From Sipunculus nudus (Eukaryota; Annelida; Sipuncula; Golfingiida; Sipunculidae), in NCBI GenBank assembly GCA_026874595.1, contig CM049310.1, positions 27,453,058-27,517,057 on the forward strand: a stretch of 64,000 nucleotides of DNA, read 5' to 3'. The notes under the pieces were generated by a model, which searched no databases, was not told the origin of the DNA, and saw only the letters and a program-made list of their open reading frames with translations. Below, piece by piece: positions 47,398-58,817 of this stretch (its first letter is position 1; every line of letters begins with the position of its first letter). The translations under genes were made by a program, and so were the position numbers.

Positions 47398-48071
47398 CTA
47401 CCTGAAATATAAGATCAAAACATGTTAATTTTTTTATTTAGTTCACTGCAAAACAGTACTAAATATCACCAAAAGGTACACAATTCATCTCAATGCCTTA
47501 ATTTGCAATGTCTTACAAGACACTCACATCACCACTGACCAATGACTGTGATATATATGACCTGACAATGTTTACATTGAACATTCCTGGATTTTCAAGC
47601 ATAAATTTTGTTTTATTATGGAAATTATTTTTGCGAGCATCAAAGTTAGTATAATTTAAATCAAGAGATTCAGATCCTGATATAAAACAACTACTCTTCC
47701 TTAGTCACTTGTATTTTTAACCTCTGAATGAACAATGTCCTTCTATTTAATTTACAATCAGCTTCCTAGATATTTCTCTCTCAGTAAAAACTTTTCAGTC
47801 ATTAAGTAAACAGGTTGTCTCATTTTGTCCACATGAGTTTAGTACATCCTATAACTTACCACTATTTCTTTATTTCTTACATATATTGATAAGATATATT
47901 GAAGATCTGCTGTCTTTATTTAAAAGATAATGCCAGACAACATCACCACAACAGTGATGAATGTCAGTTTGTGTGGTATTAACATACCATAGCATTTACA
48001 TAAACTACCAGCAATATAAAGCACTGTTTGTCAATTCAGTTACAGTATTCACAGCAATTTTGTAATTTAAC

Positions 48072-48470
48072 TAGAAATGTGCATTCTCAAGAATGCAGAC
48101 CTCCGCCACGTGAGTGGTCCTTATTGTGGGGTACTCCGCAACCTGCGTTTTCATTCATTATTTCCCCATATTCCCAGGTTCATTGGAACATAAGTTCCCT
48201 CTCACCTCTCCGAGTTTTGGCATTCAATTATTTGGCCTATATTCCCATGTGCAATGGTGCATATGTGACTGCACATTTGTGAATATTCCTGGATCCAGAT
48301 CATGAGCTCTACCACACCAAAATTTAATTGATTCTACATTGGCCCATTCCTGAGGTGCCCTGCAAATTTCATGGGACTCTGTTCATGATTGCTATGTTGT
48401 GAACAAACACACACATAAAAACATACACACACTAATTGGAAGGAATGCATGCCCCTTTAACAGAGGCAGC
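48072..48470 (+). mobile_element. ACTAGA-type element 4, left end
   Basis: ACTAGAAATGT is followed by the stem-loop GCATTCT-CA-AGAATGC and AGACCTCCGCC, the same order of parts as the other ACTAGA elements but with an unrelated stem sequence. The right hairpin was not found, so the right boundary is approximate. It lies in the 5' (non-coding) intron of the anchored ABHD14 gene. Confidence 0.45.
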
Positions 48471-49164
48471 CCAGTAAAGGTAATTTATTTAGTGCAATAA
48501 ATGTATGTAGGTACACAACAACCTTTTAGTACATACATGATCAGTCTGATAATCTAATTTGCAAATGTTTTCATGTTTACTAACAAAAACTGTATTTTTC
48601 CATTTTGTGTTTTATATAGAACTTTCTACCATTGCTCTGATATCCTGTCCAATCAACAGGCATTGCCAGAGCTGTTATACAATATAAATGACAAACTACT
48701 AGTGGATATGGTTAGTTAAAATCAATGTTATTTGATATACATTTATGGAATGCCACCTTTATTCTTTTAAATTGTTAAAGATCCACTTGACGTTTGGTAA
48801 TAAGTGTTCAAATGTCAGGTGACACCACACTGACATTCAAACTTGACAAGGACTGCATGTCCCTCAGCAAGCTTAACAATACATAATGATAAAAAATAAT
48901 CATACCTCATCAAGTAGCTAGGACTATTATCAACAGAATAGTCATTCTCTGTATGAATGGATAAATATATTTTTCTACTAAAATACTTAGTTATGTCTTC
49001 CATTAAAGTAATAGACAGTTAGGCCATTAGGAGCCATGTAATTTGCCATGAATATATCAATCTTACCTGTCAGTAAAAATATTTACTAACAAAATCTACA
49101 TCCCATTTTTTCTCTTTCCCCATATAATGTGTTGCCACCTTAGGGCAGTTGCTTTCACTTAAAT

Positions 49165-50286
49165 CAGGGGTGGCCAGTAAGAGCCAACCCCAGCTTTAAC
49201 GGCTAAAGCCAGCCGGGTAAATTGTTCAAAAGTGGCCGATACTGGCTATTATTGGCTAATACCCTCAACTGAATAAAAAATGCCCCAAACCTAATAAACA
49301 ACAACAGAACAATTTTTAAAATGTTCATTGTACATTGAACCAGGAAATGCTAAAGTAAATGATTTAAAATGACACCAGGTCAAGGATTATGACACAAATA
49401 AAAGAAATATACCAATTTAGCACAGTAGTAATGATACTGCAGGCAAACCTGGGTTAACTTAGAGCAGTAATATGCATGCTTTTAACTGTAAAGATTTACA
49501 GTTGGTACAAATGTCTGAATGGTCAAATGACAAAAGTTCAATGATAAATGTCACAAATAAGGAGCTTCATTGTGCCAGTCTCACAAGAATCTCTCTTTGC
49601 CTGATAGCAGGCCACCAACTTGGTGGCTTATCACAAAATGTATCAATTCATGTCCCACACTAAGGCCCAATATCAAAGCTTTGTACCAGAAAGTCTTTGA
49701 TAATCAACAGTTAAGATCAAACATACAGCTAGCATGGAGTTTGAGTCCAGGCAAAACTGATATTGACTCAAAAACAACTCTGATTTCACTTACTTAATAA
49801 ATCTCCATCCCCATAGCCTCTGGGTTTACAACTAATAATCCTTTAATGATGCAAATCAGTATTGTAAAACAAACAATGATTATCAGGTAGCCATACTGAG
49901 GATCCAGATTTGTGCTCAAGATCACATGAAGACTAATTAAGGTTGGTCACATAACTGTCTCACTTCCACCTGTCCATCTAGTAACTACATGGTTCACAGC
50001 ACTAGTCCAGAGTTAGGTTTTGTGTAAATAAACTTATATAATAACAGCCACTACTTTAAAGCCCATTTAAAAAAAAAAGTGTACATTATGAATGGTTTGT
50101 CAGATGACCAGTATATGACTGCAATTTCTTAATAGCCTGAGTAGTAAAGAATATGTATGAATGATTTATCAGATGACCAGTACCTTAACCGGTACTGACC
50201 AGTAACAGCCAGTATTAGCTGAATTTTGCCTGCTATAACCACCGGCCTGCACAATATGAGTAAAAGCCGGGTTTTGGCCAACCCTT
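49165..50286. mobile_element. hAT-like non-autonomous element 1 (1.1 kb)
   Basis: The ends are CAGGGGTGGCCA and TGGCCAACCCTT, flanked by ACTTAAAT (49157-49164) and ACTAAAAT (50287-50294), an 8-bp target duplication with one change, as in hAT elements. Next to both ends are TACTGGCTATTA-type repeats that could be transposase sites. No transposase is seen. Confidence 0.6.
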
Positions 50287-51048
50287 ACTAAAATGTCACA
50301 CTTATTCTATAATATTGTTCCTTAAGGTGTTGTGATTGATTTAATTAAGGTAGTCAGATACATACATATAAAATAACATTCATCATAAAATACAACATCT
50401 TGACTTAACCAAGGATAACACTAAAAGTTTAAAAGTATAAACTTATTTCCATAGTGGTCCTTGTGATCAAGATTTATACAAGAGAAAAAGGGCATGCAAG
50501 GAAAACCTGATACAGTAAATAAATTATATGTACTAATTTACAATCAATAGTATTAAAAATAGATGTGTATAAAAATTAAGGACTACAAAACAATAAAAAT
50601 ATTACTACATAATGTCCTTTCTAGAAATAGTGTGTGTATAGGACTGATCATACCAAGCATATTTAAAAATACAAATTAAAATAAAATAAACAGAAGTATA
50701 GTTTACCTTATATGTCTAGAGACCAATGTGGCATATCACAGACTATATAATTTAAAGGACTTGTGAAATAAATTAATAGAAACTGAGATGTCATGAAAAC
50801 AGTAAATGAATAAAGTCTGATTATCAGAACTGGACAAATGACTAAACGAGTGTGAAAATGACTAACACTAGTAATCAGGTAACAGTAATAAGGAGTATAG
50901 AATAGAATCAAAGCTTGACCAGGTCACCACATTTTAAGAACTTGGTATATAACAGCAAATCTTTAGTATGGTGATGCTAAAAATATGTAGCTATTTTGCT
51001 AAACAGTGTGAGAAACCGAAGAATACGTTCATACGTGGCTTCACTTAC

Positions 51049-51130
51049 CTGGAAAAGATAACATCAATAACACACCTGTAAATAGTTTTTACCAGAAACG
51101 GTAAAAGAGACTGCCGAAATCTTGGCGCAT
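51049..51130 (-). other. possible non-coding first exon of the anchored ABHD14 gene
   Basis: A consensus donor CAG|GTAAGTGAAG has its last exon base at 51049. It would pair with the acceptor at 47402 to form a 5'UTR intron of 3.6 kb. The upstream limit is unknown, and an hAT-like element starts only about 120 bp further upstream (51248), so any promoter must be short or lie within or beyond that element. Confidence 0.4.
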
Positions 51131-51247
51131 TCAATTATTCGGCACATTTTATGTTAGTTCTGGAAAAATCCGCAAGAGGTCGCTCCGCCCAGCTCCAAAT
51201 CACTGACCATTGTGCAGGTGTAGAAATCTCGTTACAGGTATGTATAT

Positions 51248-52760
51248 TAGGGCCCTGCGCGGGGCGGGTTTTGACCCGCAGCCCCCGGTCCCCCGCGGGC
51301 CCCCGCATAGGAAACTTTGCGGGCGGGCTACATCTAAGAAAGTGCGGGGCGGGGCGGGGCGGGCCGAAATGACGTCTGTGCGGTGCGGGGCGGGCGGGTT
51401 GATGATCTGGCAGTTCAGTAAAATAAGAATATAAATTTAACTTTATACTAAAAATATCATTTGAAGAAATTGGATTTTTTGTATAAAATGTTTTCAGGTG
51501 TCGTAAATTTGAAAAAAAAATTATCCCTGTTAACCCCTTATTCTGACTGACAGTTGTAACAACACTATGCAAATGTGTCTTTTCTAGGTATAACATCAAT
51601 TTGTTATACAAAATAGATGGTGTATCCTTAATCTGAAATCTAGACTTTAAAAAATTGTCTTTGCAATGGGAGCTGGTCATAACTTTGTATAAAGTTACCT
51701 GGTCTGATGTTGTATATGGACTGTAACCCTGTACTTGTGTCATGTCTCACATATTACATAATATGGCTGGGAGTGAAGCAAGGGCTTGATTACCTTTGAT
51801 CTTGTTATAGACAGTGTCTGGCTACAGCTGGCTCTGTAGGTGACTCAATTGACCTGGAACTGCACGAAGTCTAAGGTGGACTCCTTAACTAATTGTAACT
51901 CCATGTGCTGGCTAATTGTAAATGACACTGGCCACTGGCTGGTCAAATCCCTGTTTGGTCACAGCATAATGTGTTGATGATTGCTGTAAGAAACAAGGCT
52001 CTGGCCATGTCCAGATCTCAATGAACATCCTGAACTGAAAGCCACATCAGTCAGATTACCCCTTTACTCCCTTGACCTGATTAGTCTCAGTTTCAGCTAA
52101 TTAGCAGATTATGACTATAAAATTTAACCAGCAACACATCTCGTTAGTTTGATGGCTTGTGATTAGCCAATACTATTCTAAAGGGTCACTTTGGGTACAA
52201 AAACTTTGAAGAAGTCTAATTTTTTTCTTTACTTTTTTAATATATATTTAAGTAGAAACAGACACAATAAACCAAAGGTTTGTTTATTACCGCCGTAAAA
52301 TATGAAAACATATTTAAGGTGTGTTAAATTATTATCTATAAATTAAATCCATCTAACCAATCAAACATGTCTCTAAAAATATTTCATGAATTATGGTTTG
52401 AATTATTGCAAAAACGTATTCAAAGAAATTTTTCATTCCAATCAGCATACATTTTATATATATTAATTATAAGCGTCTTATACATGTGCTGTAAAATATT
52501 TTTTGATATGTAAACCTTTGGATCCGAAAACTATTTTTCATTATTTTGCGGGCTGGACTGCGGGCAAGAAACTTAAAAAACGCTGGGCGGGGCGGGTGCT
52601 GGCTGAAAGAAAATTTGGCGGGGCGGGTGCGGGCTGAAAGAATCATAGTAACTGTGGGGCGGGCTGAATTTATTTTTTTGATTGCGGGGCGGGCTGCGGG
52701 CTGACAGGGCATAATGCGGGGCGGGTGCGGGTTCAATTTTTCAGCCCGCGCAGTGCCCTA
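51248..52760. mobile_element. hAT-like element 2 with GC-box-like subterminal arrays
   Basis: The ends TAGGGCCCTGCGCGGG and CCCGCGCAGTGCCCTA are inverted, and the perfect 8-bp duplication ATGTATAT flanks them (51240-51247 and 52761-52768). Both subterminal regions (51253-51400 and 52550-52755) are packed with GCGGGGCGGGC-type motifs; the middle is ordinary AT-rich DNA. The 202-codon minus ORF (51135-51743) crosses the left end, reads Pro/Arg/Ala-rich because of the GC motifs, and is not a gene. Confidence 0.8.
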
Positions 52761-52768
52761 ATGTATAT

Positions 52769-53689
52769 ATATATATATGCAAGTACAAGCGATTAAGCTA
52801 TAATATCCGTCAAGTAAAGTAAACTTATCAATAAAATAAAACAAGCTCTTAAAGATTTACGGTTCATCAGTTGATCTTACGTCTCGCTATGGCGGCCTTT
52901 TTCACTTTCCAAGAAATGCATGCATGTGTACGGACTTTATACACAGAGCTTACATGAACTTTGAAGAAATCCAGGTGCCTTTTAAATTTATTACCTGTGG
53001 TGATTGTGTTTATTTGTTTTACCTTTAATTTGTTGATTTATTACCTCCGCCGTTGAAGGTCATGTTTCCAGCATGTTTGTGTGCCCTGGTCGCCTCTCTT
53101 TTTTTGCGAGTTGGGGGGGGGGGGGCATTTTGAGGAGAGGTCAGTCGGGAGGCATTATATGGTTGACTATCGTTTTACCTTATTCCTTTAATGCAGCATC
53201 CCTTCTGTTTGTTGGCCTTAACTATTAGAACCTACAGCTTGGTAGTTCACTAGCTGGTGCTATCACCTATAGATGCTAAACTAGCCAAACTAGCCAGGGG
53301 TTATAATTATCAATGGGGCATTTATTTTAATTCGTCATATGATCCCGTGTCTCTGGCTTAATTTTCATTGACAAAGTTCTATGCTTGCTAAGTCTTGAGT
53401 GATTAATCTTGTATCAATACACAATCGTTTCCTTAAAAAAACTATGCAGCTGTGACAGTGGTATTAATAATAGTAATTTAGTACTGATGGTCACCAGTGG
53501 CGTCAAGGGGGGGGGGGGGGGCTCGCAGACACATCCATCCACACACACGTACCCACCTAACCCAACCCACCCCCATAATGACACTTCTGCTGGTCATGGT
53601 GCTATTATTTACGAACGTCCGGTCTCGTTTATCTGTAGGATGTAATTTTCGGCAATTTCTCAACTATGTTCCGCGTAATTTCGATACAG
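52769..53689. other. intergenic stretch between hydrolase and methyltransferase genes
   Basis: No supported gene. G runs occur at 53113-53126 and 53508-53521. Confidence 0.4.
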
Positions 53690-53890
53690 TCTGAACAGTC
53701 GAGGGGATTAAACGCTCGGCTCTCTCCGCTGGCGATCCGGGTTCCATCCCTGGTGTGGCTATGAGAGTTGGTTTAACGTTATTTGCCCGTCCAAGGCCGG
53801 TGGTTTTCTCCGGGTTGTCCGGTTTCCTCCGCCTCTGCAGTCTACCGAACGCCACAATCTGAGCCATGGAGACTGCCGCGATTAGTAATT
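53690..53890 (+). mobile_element. tRNA-derived SINE
   Basis: A tRNA-like head (GGGGATTAAACGCTCGGCTC, then TGGCGATCCGGGTTCCATCC with a B box GGGTTCCATCC) is followed by a conserved-looking body GGTTTTCTCCGGGTTGTCC and GGTTTCCTCCGCC and an AT-rich tail. Bodies of this kind are common in invertebrate SINEs. The minus-strand ORF across it is not a gene. Confidence 0.65.
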
Positions 53891-54479
53891 ATAATTATTT
53901 GTACAATCCATGTAAAATGATTTAGTTTATATCTATTCGAGTAAATATGACAAATCTGGCGGTAACCCTATTCTCGGCATGCGTACAAGTCTGTCCAACG
54001 TGGGTCTTTGCTCCGTCTCCATCCCTAAGCTAGAAGTTTATTTAGTGTTTAAAACAAGGAAATATTTGACCACAAGTATGGAAAAGGGTCTGCATAATTA
54101 TGCTTTTATAACACGGGTTTCTAAACCTGCGAGATCCGAGTTTCTTCATATATTTTCCCCTTTCTGAAATTGTCCCGTATCTTAAACGCGACCTATACAG
54201 CTGAAAATGGTTCTTGGACAAATCTGACAACTTACAAGTCATTAAACGCCTTTTTTAACGACACGAGAAGACGACAGGAATTAATGAAGTCGTTGAATGC
54301 GGTTGAATATCGAAATATGAAAATTCATTAGGTCCATTGTCATGACTATTTTAAATATATAAATATTGAGAGAAATACAGAGATAATTTCTATGGAGAAC
54401 CAATTGTCTCTTAAAACATATCATGTACCAAATATTGTTGATTATTGTAAATAAAGGAGTCTAGACATGTTGTTTGAGA

Positions 54480-55144
54480 TCAGACATCTTTAATGAGCTC
54501 AACATTTTCAAACACAGCGTTGAAAGTACAGACGCCTGTGACGTCATCCTTGGCACGCCTGAACCCGTGATCCACCAGATAGTTACTTATCTTGTCGGCC
54601 CAGGCCCGGGGCCCCTCCAGGTCCACCAGGAACACTTTCACGGGGATTGTCCAGTCCATTGTCTCCAAGGTAATCATTTCCGCTCCCTCCACATCGAGAC
54701 TGAAGAAATCGACGCTTGTGATCCCGGCCTCTCTTAGAAGATCTCCCGTGGGCTTGCAAGGCACGGCTATGGTTTTATTGGATACTTTCCTGCTGTGGGT
54801 ACCTCTCCTGATCATCTGGACAACATCTCCGCCAAGCCGACCTTCATTCTTAGTGAACTCCACAAACTTCATACCCTTATGACAAACAGCTAGATTCTTA
54901 ATCACGTTTCTTGGGCGGTTGACCTTCAGCGCTTTGGCAAACCGAGGATTTCCCTCCACAAGTAGACCTCGCCAGCCAAGCGCCTTCTGAAAGAACATGG
55001 TGTTACTCTCGGTGATCCCATCCAAAGCTCCGATCTCCACAAACGTGCCGTTACACTTGAGAGGAATTGAAAAGTAGCGTCTAAAGATCTTGTGGTCCTC
55101 ACAACATTCACTGTGGCACTTCACGCCGGATACAAGGGAACATT
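54480..55144 (-). CDS. FkbM methyltransferase exon 2, with stop
   Basis: The acceptor TCTTTTCAG precedes base 55144; two bases complete a Lys codon split by the intron. The exon encodes the whole methyltransferase domain and ends at TGA (54482-54480). Plus-strand frames inside it are shadows. Confidence 0.92.
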
Positions 55145-57096
55145 CTGAAAAGAAAGAAATCTGTGGATAACTGAAAGAGAGAGAGAGAGAGGGAGGGAAG
55201 GAGAATAACTTAGAAACAAGGAATTGTCATTTCTAAATTTAAACGTACACGGACTATCACTCTTCAATTCAAATATCTTGATTTTTTGCCAAGCTATTGA
55301 GCACAGCACATGTACCTTCAAGCACGTTCACGAATAGGAAGAATATATGACACGTGAATTACAATCAGTATTCATGAAAAATCATGTGAATATACAGTTT
55401 ATGGATTCTATCAGATGCATTTAATCAAATATTGGAGCTTCTAATTCGGTGTTAAGTGTAGTTCTGCGAGTTATCTCCACATATCCCTAGGGGGAGATAT
55501 TTGATTTCTTCATTATCATTCTGTCTCTTTTTACATAAGTTTTCATGAAATCTCACCCAGGAGGTACCTTCCTATATAGCCCAATCTCTGACTCAGTATC
55601 AGTGGCACTTGAGGTAAATACTTATATAAAACCCAATTATTTTTATGCCAATCAATTCTACGCCAACATTTTTATGTAACTAAAGAGAAATGTTATGGGA
55701 TAGGCGACAGTATAGCAACTTCTTTTCAGTTAGCCCGCATCTCCTGATACTTTTTGACCTAGAACGCTGAAAATTAAATTACTAACATCTGCAGTTTACA
55801 ATGTAGGAATATAGTGACAACTTTGGTAGAGATTTAACATTCCTAGTTATCAGCAAATTACGAAAAGTGTCTCCACAACAACGGTAAAATTTCACCATCT
55901 TCAAGGCAACCCAAGTGGACGGTACTGTGCTGCCGTCTATCCACATTGCTTTTGGAAATACTTTTACTAAATCTTTACAGGGGCTATAGGTCACACACCA
56001 ATGTAATAGTTGATCAATGTGAATTCAAATGGCGGAGAAACCGCGGGGATAGGTTGAGATCGACAAATTACTGTTGTATGGCAGTTACAAGAGAAGTCCA
56101 TTTATTGTTTAAAAAGGACTGAATATAGTTTAAACTCCGGTTTTGATCATATTAATTTCACAAAATGCTGAGTCACAATGAAGCGACGAAATATTAAATA
56201 AGACATTGGCCACGAATACACGTCTAATAGGGAAATATTAGCTACAGTTTGTACTGCTTGACACCATCCATGCAGGGTGCAAGCGCTATAGCGTGGTACG
56301 GCGAGGGTCTACCTCACGGATCGTTTGACAACTCAGTAAGAATTCAAAACAAATAAAGTGGAGAATTTATGCAAATGAACCTGTCCCCATTGGCTGATAC
56401 AACCGGAAGATACCAAAAAGCCCGGGTGGTGAAGAAGCAATATCTCATTTTATTTACAGTAAGTGCCCATACTTTAGGACATACTGATTATTTGGAAGTT
56501 ATTTTGATCCCAGTGGCGTCTAAAGCATCTGTGGTAATATGTAATATGTGGTAAAATGGTAATATGTTGGGGTTTATTTGGTGTTTTCACGCCATAAAAG
56601 AATATGCGAAAAGAAAAAACGTATTTGAACTGTTCTGTCCAACGATCCGCGAGGCTGACTCTCACGGTACCACGCTGTAGCGCTTGCACCCTTGATGGTG
56701 TGAGGGGGTACAAACTGTAGCTAGGGGAATATGAGATCATGTAATACAAATTCTCTCGACATACACATGGCTTATCTGAAACAATGTAGGCCTGATTCTA
56801 TATTCGGGCCAAAGAGAACAGTAGATATAAAACCTATATGCCCTCTTACTTGTATTGCTGGATCTCTGGATACGCTTTTCTTCCATTGGAGTCAGCTTTG
56901 GATGCGTTTGTCGATTTGGAATTTTACTTTCAAATTCGTGTTCGTTGAGCTCTTCCCTATAAGCCACAATGACTACTAAAAACAACACGCCGGCTATCAC
57001 GGCTAACACCTTTAACCTTCCTGCAACGTAACGGGACATGTTTCCTTTAAACCGTCGCCTGGTGATGGGGCTTCCGGTCCACAGCAAGTGAAACAT
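54480..57096 (-). CDS. membrane-anchored FkbM-family methyltransferase (2 coding exons)
   Basis: Joining 57096-56850 and 55144-54480 (intron phase 1, GT-AG) gives 303 aa. Residues about 29-46 (KVLAVIAGVLFLVVIVAY) form a type II anchor preceded by basic residues, so the catalytic domain should face the Golgi lumen or outside. The FkbM domain shows FVEIGALDGITESN (117-130, SAM-binding loop), WRGLLVEGNP (140-149, acidic end of strand 2), FFSLDVEGAE (229-238) and a late VDLEGP. A paired-Cys segment (CHSECCED) precedes it. FkbM enzymes are SAM-dependent O-methyltransferases; animal members with an anchor are known but their substrates are mostly undefined. Upstream in frame is a TGA, and Met20 is an alternative start. 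It sits between the two ABHD14 copies on the same strand. Confidence 0.88.
55145..56849 (-). other. FkbM intron
   Basis: A 1.7-kb intron holding a GA/TC-rich run (55171-55203) and a foldback MITE (56239-56723). No additional exon is evident. Confidence 0.6.
56239..56723. mobile_element. foldback MITE in the FkbM intron
   Basis: The arms are inverted over roughly 95 bp: TAGCTACAGTTTGTAC…ACACCATC…GGGTGCAAGCGCTA…GCGTGGTAC…CGGATCGTT on the left (56239-56330), reversed at 56638-56723. GGAAATAT and GGGAATAT on the outer sides may be an 8-bp duplication. No protein is encoded. Confidence 0.7.
56850..57096 (-). CDS. FkbM methyltransferase exon 1
   Basis: ATG at 57096 to the donor ACAA|GTAAGAGG. It encodes the basic cytoplasmic tail, the anchor and a hydrophilic stem of about 36 residues. 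The phase-1 end matches exon 2. Confidence 0.85.
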
Positions 57097-57099
57097 CAC

Positions 57100-57820
57100 G
57101 ATGGAATACTTCTGCGTCCTCAGAGGAACGCTTCAAGCAGACTGTAACGGTCCACTTGGCTCTGCCGTATACAGTTAACCAGTTCCACGATCCCTAATCA
57201 AAGAAGACTGTTCGGCGTTCAACAAAAGATTTTGGACACTTGTCTTTATTTCTCTGGTTATTGGGGCATACACGTCGTCTGCTTGCCTTTGATTCGTCAC
57301 TCTTGCACCTGTGCATGGCTGAAAATGGCGGGCTTATTAGGCAAAAAAGGTTGGGTTCTCAGGCACTTTTTTTTTTCAGAAATCAGTGCGGGCGGGCAAT
57401 TTTGCTTTTACGTTCTTTTGTATATTTCGATAAAAAGGTCATATGATCAGAGAAAAGCAGGATAATAACATAATTTGTTTTGCTAAACGGGAAAAGGCAC
57501 TACATAACAAATGAAAGTTTATAAAATATTTTATCTTCTTGCAAGAAATGTCCGAGCGGCTATAGGTAAAATTGGTAAGTATCTGTTGAAAATAATATTT
57601 AGATTTTTTATGCGGGGGGGGGGGGGGGGGGGGGTTAAAATTGACGCGGGCGGTGCCTGAGAACCTACCTTTTTGTGGCCTTAAGATTTTTGTCAAGGCA
57701 GGTTATTCTATCAAGTAGGACTACTAGCCGTGACAACCCGACTCAGTAGGCAATCGGATAATAGGGCTGGTTAGCTAGTAATCTGGTCGCAATGCCAGAG
57801 GGTCAATATGACGCTAGTAG
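57100..57820. other. upstream region of the FkbM gene
   Basis: The promoter presumably lies here, but no defined element is seen. A run of about 18 G bases falls at 57617-57634. Confidence 0.35.
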
Positions 57821-58809
57821 GGCAGTGTGTAAAACCCGGACCCCACGGATCCCGGACCCCGGACCCCAAAAACCAATTTCCACACTGTCGATTATATATA
57901 CAGATAAAAACACCCCTGATGCTGATATAAGAATAAAGTAAAGTCCCTCAGTGTTAAAGCTTTGTAAATAACCATTTCAATGAACATTTTAAGTATACAA
58001 AATATTTTGCTGAAGATGGACCCAAACTGCTTGACTTTGATGACTATTCCATTTTTAAAGGACCCTGGAAACCCCGCTCAGATTTTCATTTATGACTCCA
58101 TGAGAAAGAATAAGCACTCGTGTCAAACATTAAATATGATTATTTGATATTTCAAGTGAAAATATTATAGTGCAGGCACACTGAAGTGCGCCAGCGGTCA
58201 ATGCATGCGGACCTGAGACTGATATATCGATATCAGAGCTCTTCCACATAACACAGGTTTTGTGTTCCATTCATGAACAACAATGCAATTTACTGTTGGT
58301 AACAATATAATTACCCAAAGAAATTTTTAATGACTTGCATTTCAAGAAACGACAGGTAAAAACATAATGATTTTATAAATGTTCTTATTATACTTTTTTT
58401 TTTCCTTAAACATGAAACAAATAGCAAATATAAGAAGATGAAGAAAAAATAAGACAAAATGAAAATAATATAGATACAAAAACACAATAACTAGATCATA
58501 TGGTTGTTATGCCTAAATGGGATGTTAAAATATGTACAAAAGAAATGGTAAAACAACGAGTAAAAGGGGTCCGTGGGATCCGTGAGGTCAGTGCGCCACG
58601 GTCCGTAGGGTAATTTATCAACTTTTGTTGCAAAACAGACCACTTTTTATTTTTTTTCTAACACACATAATGTAAAAAAGTCTTAAGATACTATTCTGCA
58701 AAATATCTCGACAAATTACCATATGAGAGTTTTAAGAATTATAGATTTTTTCTTGGGGTCCGGGACTCGGGGTCCGGGGTCCGTGGGGTCCGGGTTTTAC
58801 ACACTGCCC
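57821..58809. mobile_element. hAT-like element 3 with CCGGACCCC arrays
   Basis: The ends GGCAGTGTGTAAAACCCGGA and its inverse are flanked by a perfect 8-bp duplication GCTAGTAG (57813-57820 and 58810-58817). The TIRs extend over at least 30 bp with repeated CGGACCCC motifs; more GGGTCCGTGGG-type copies lie near 58565. The interior is AT-rich with no transposase. Confidence 0.8.
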
Positions 58810-58817
58810 GCTAGTAG

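Noticed and set aside
51135-51743. 202-codon minus-strand ORF
   Set aside because: It spans the left end of an hAT-like element; the Pro/Arg/Ala-rich part comes from GGGCGGGC motifs and the rest from AT-rich DNA. No domain.
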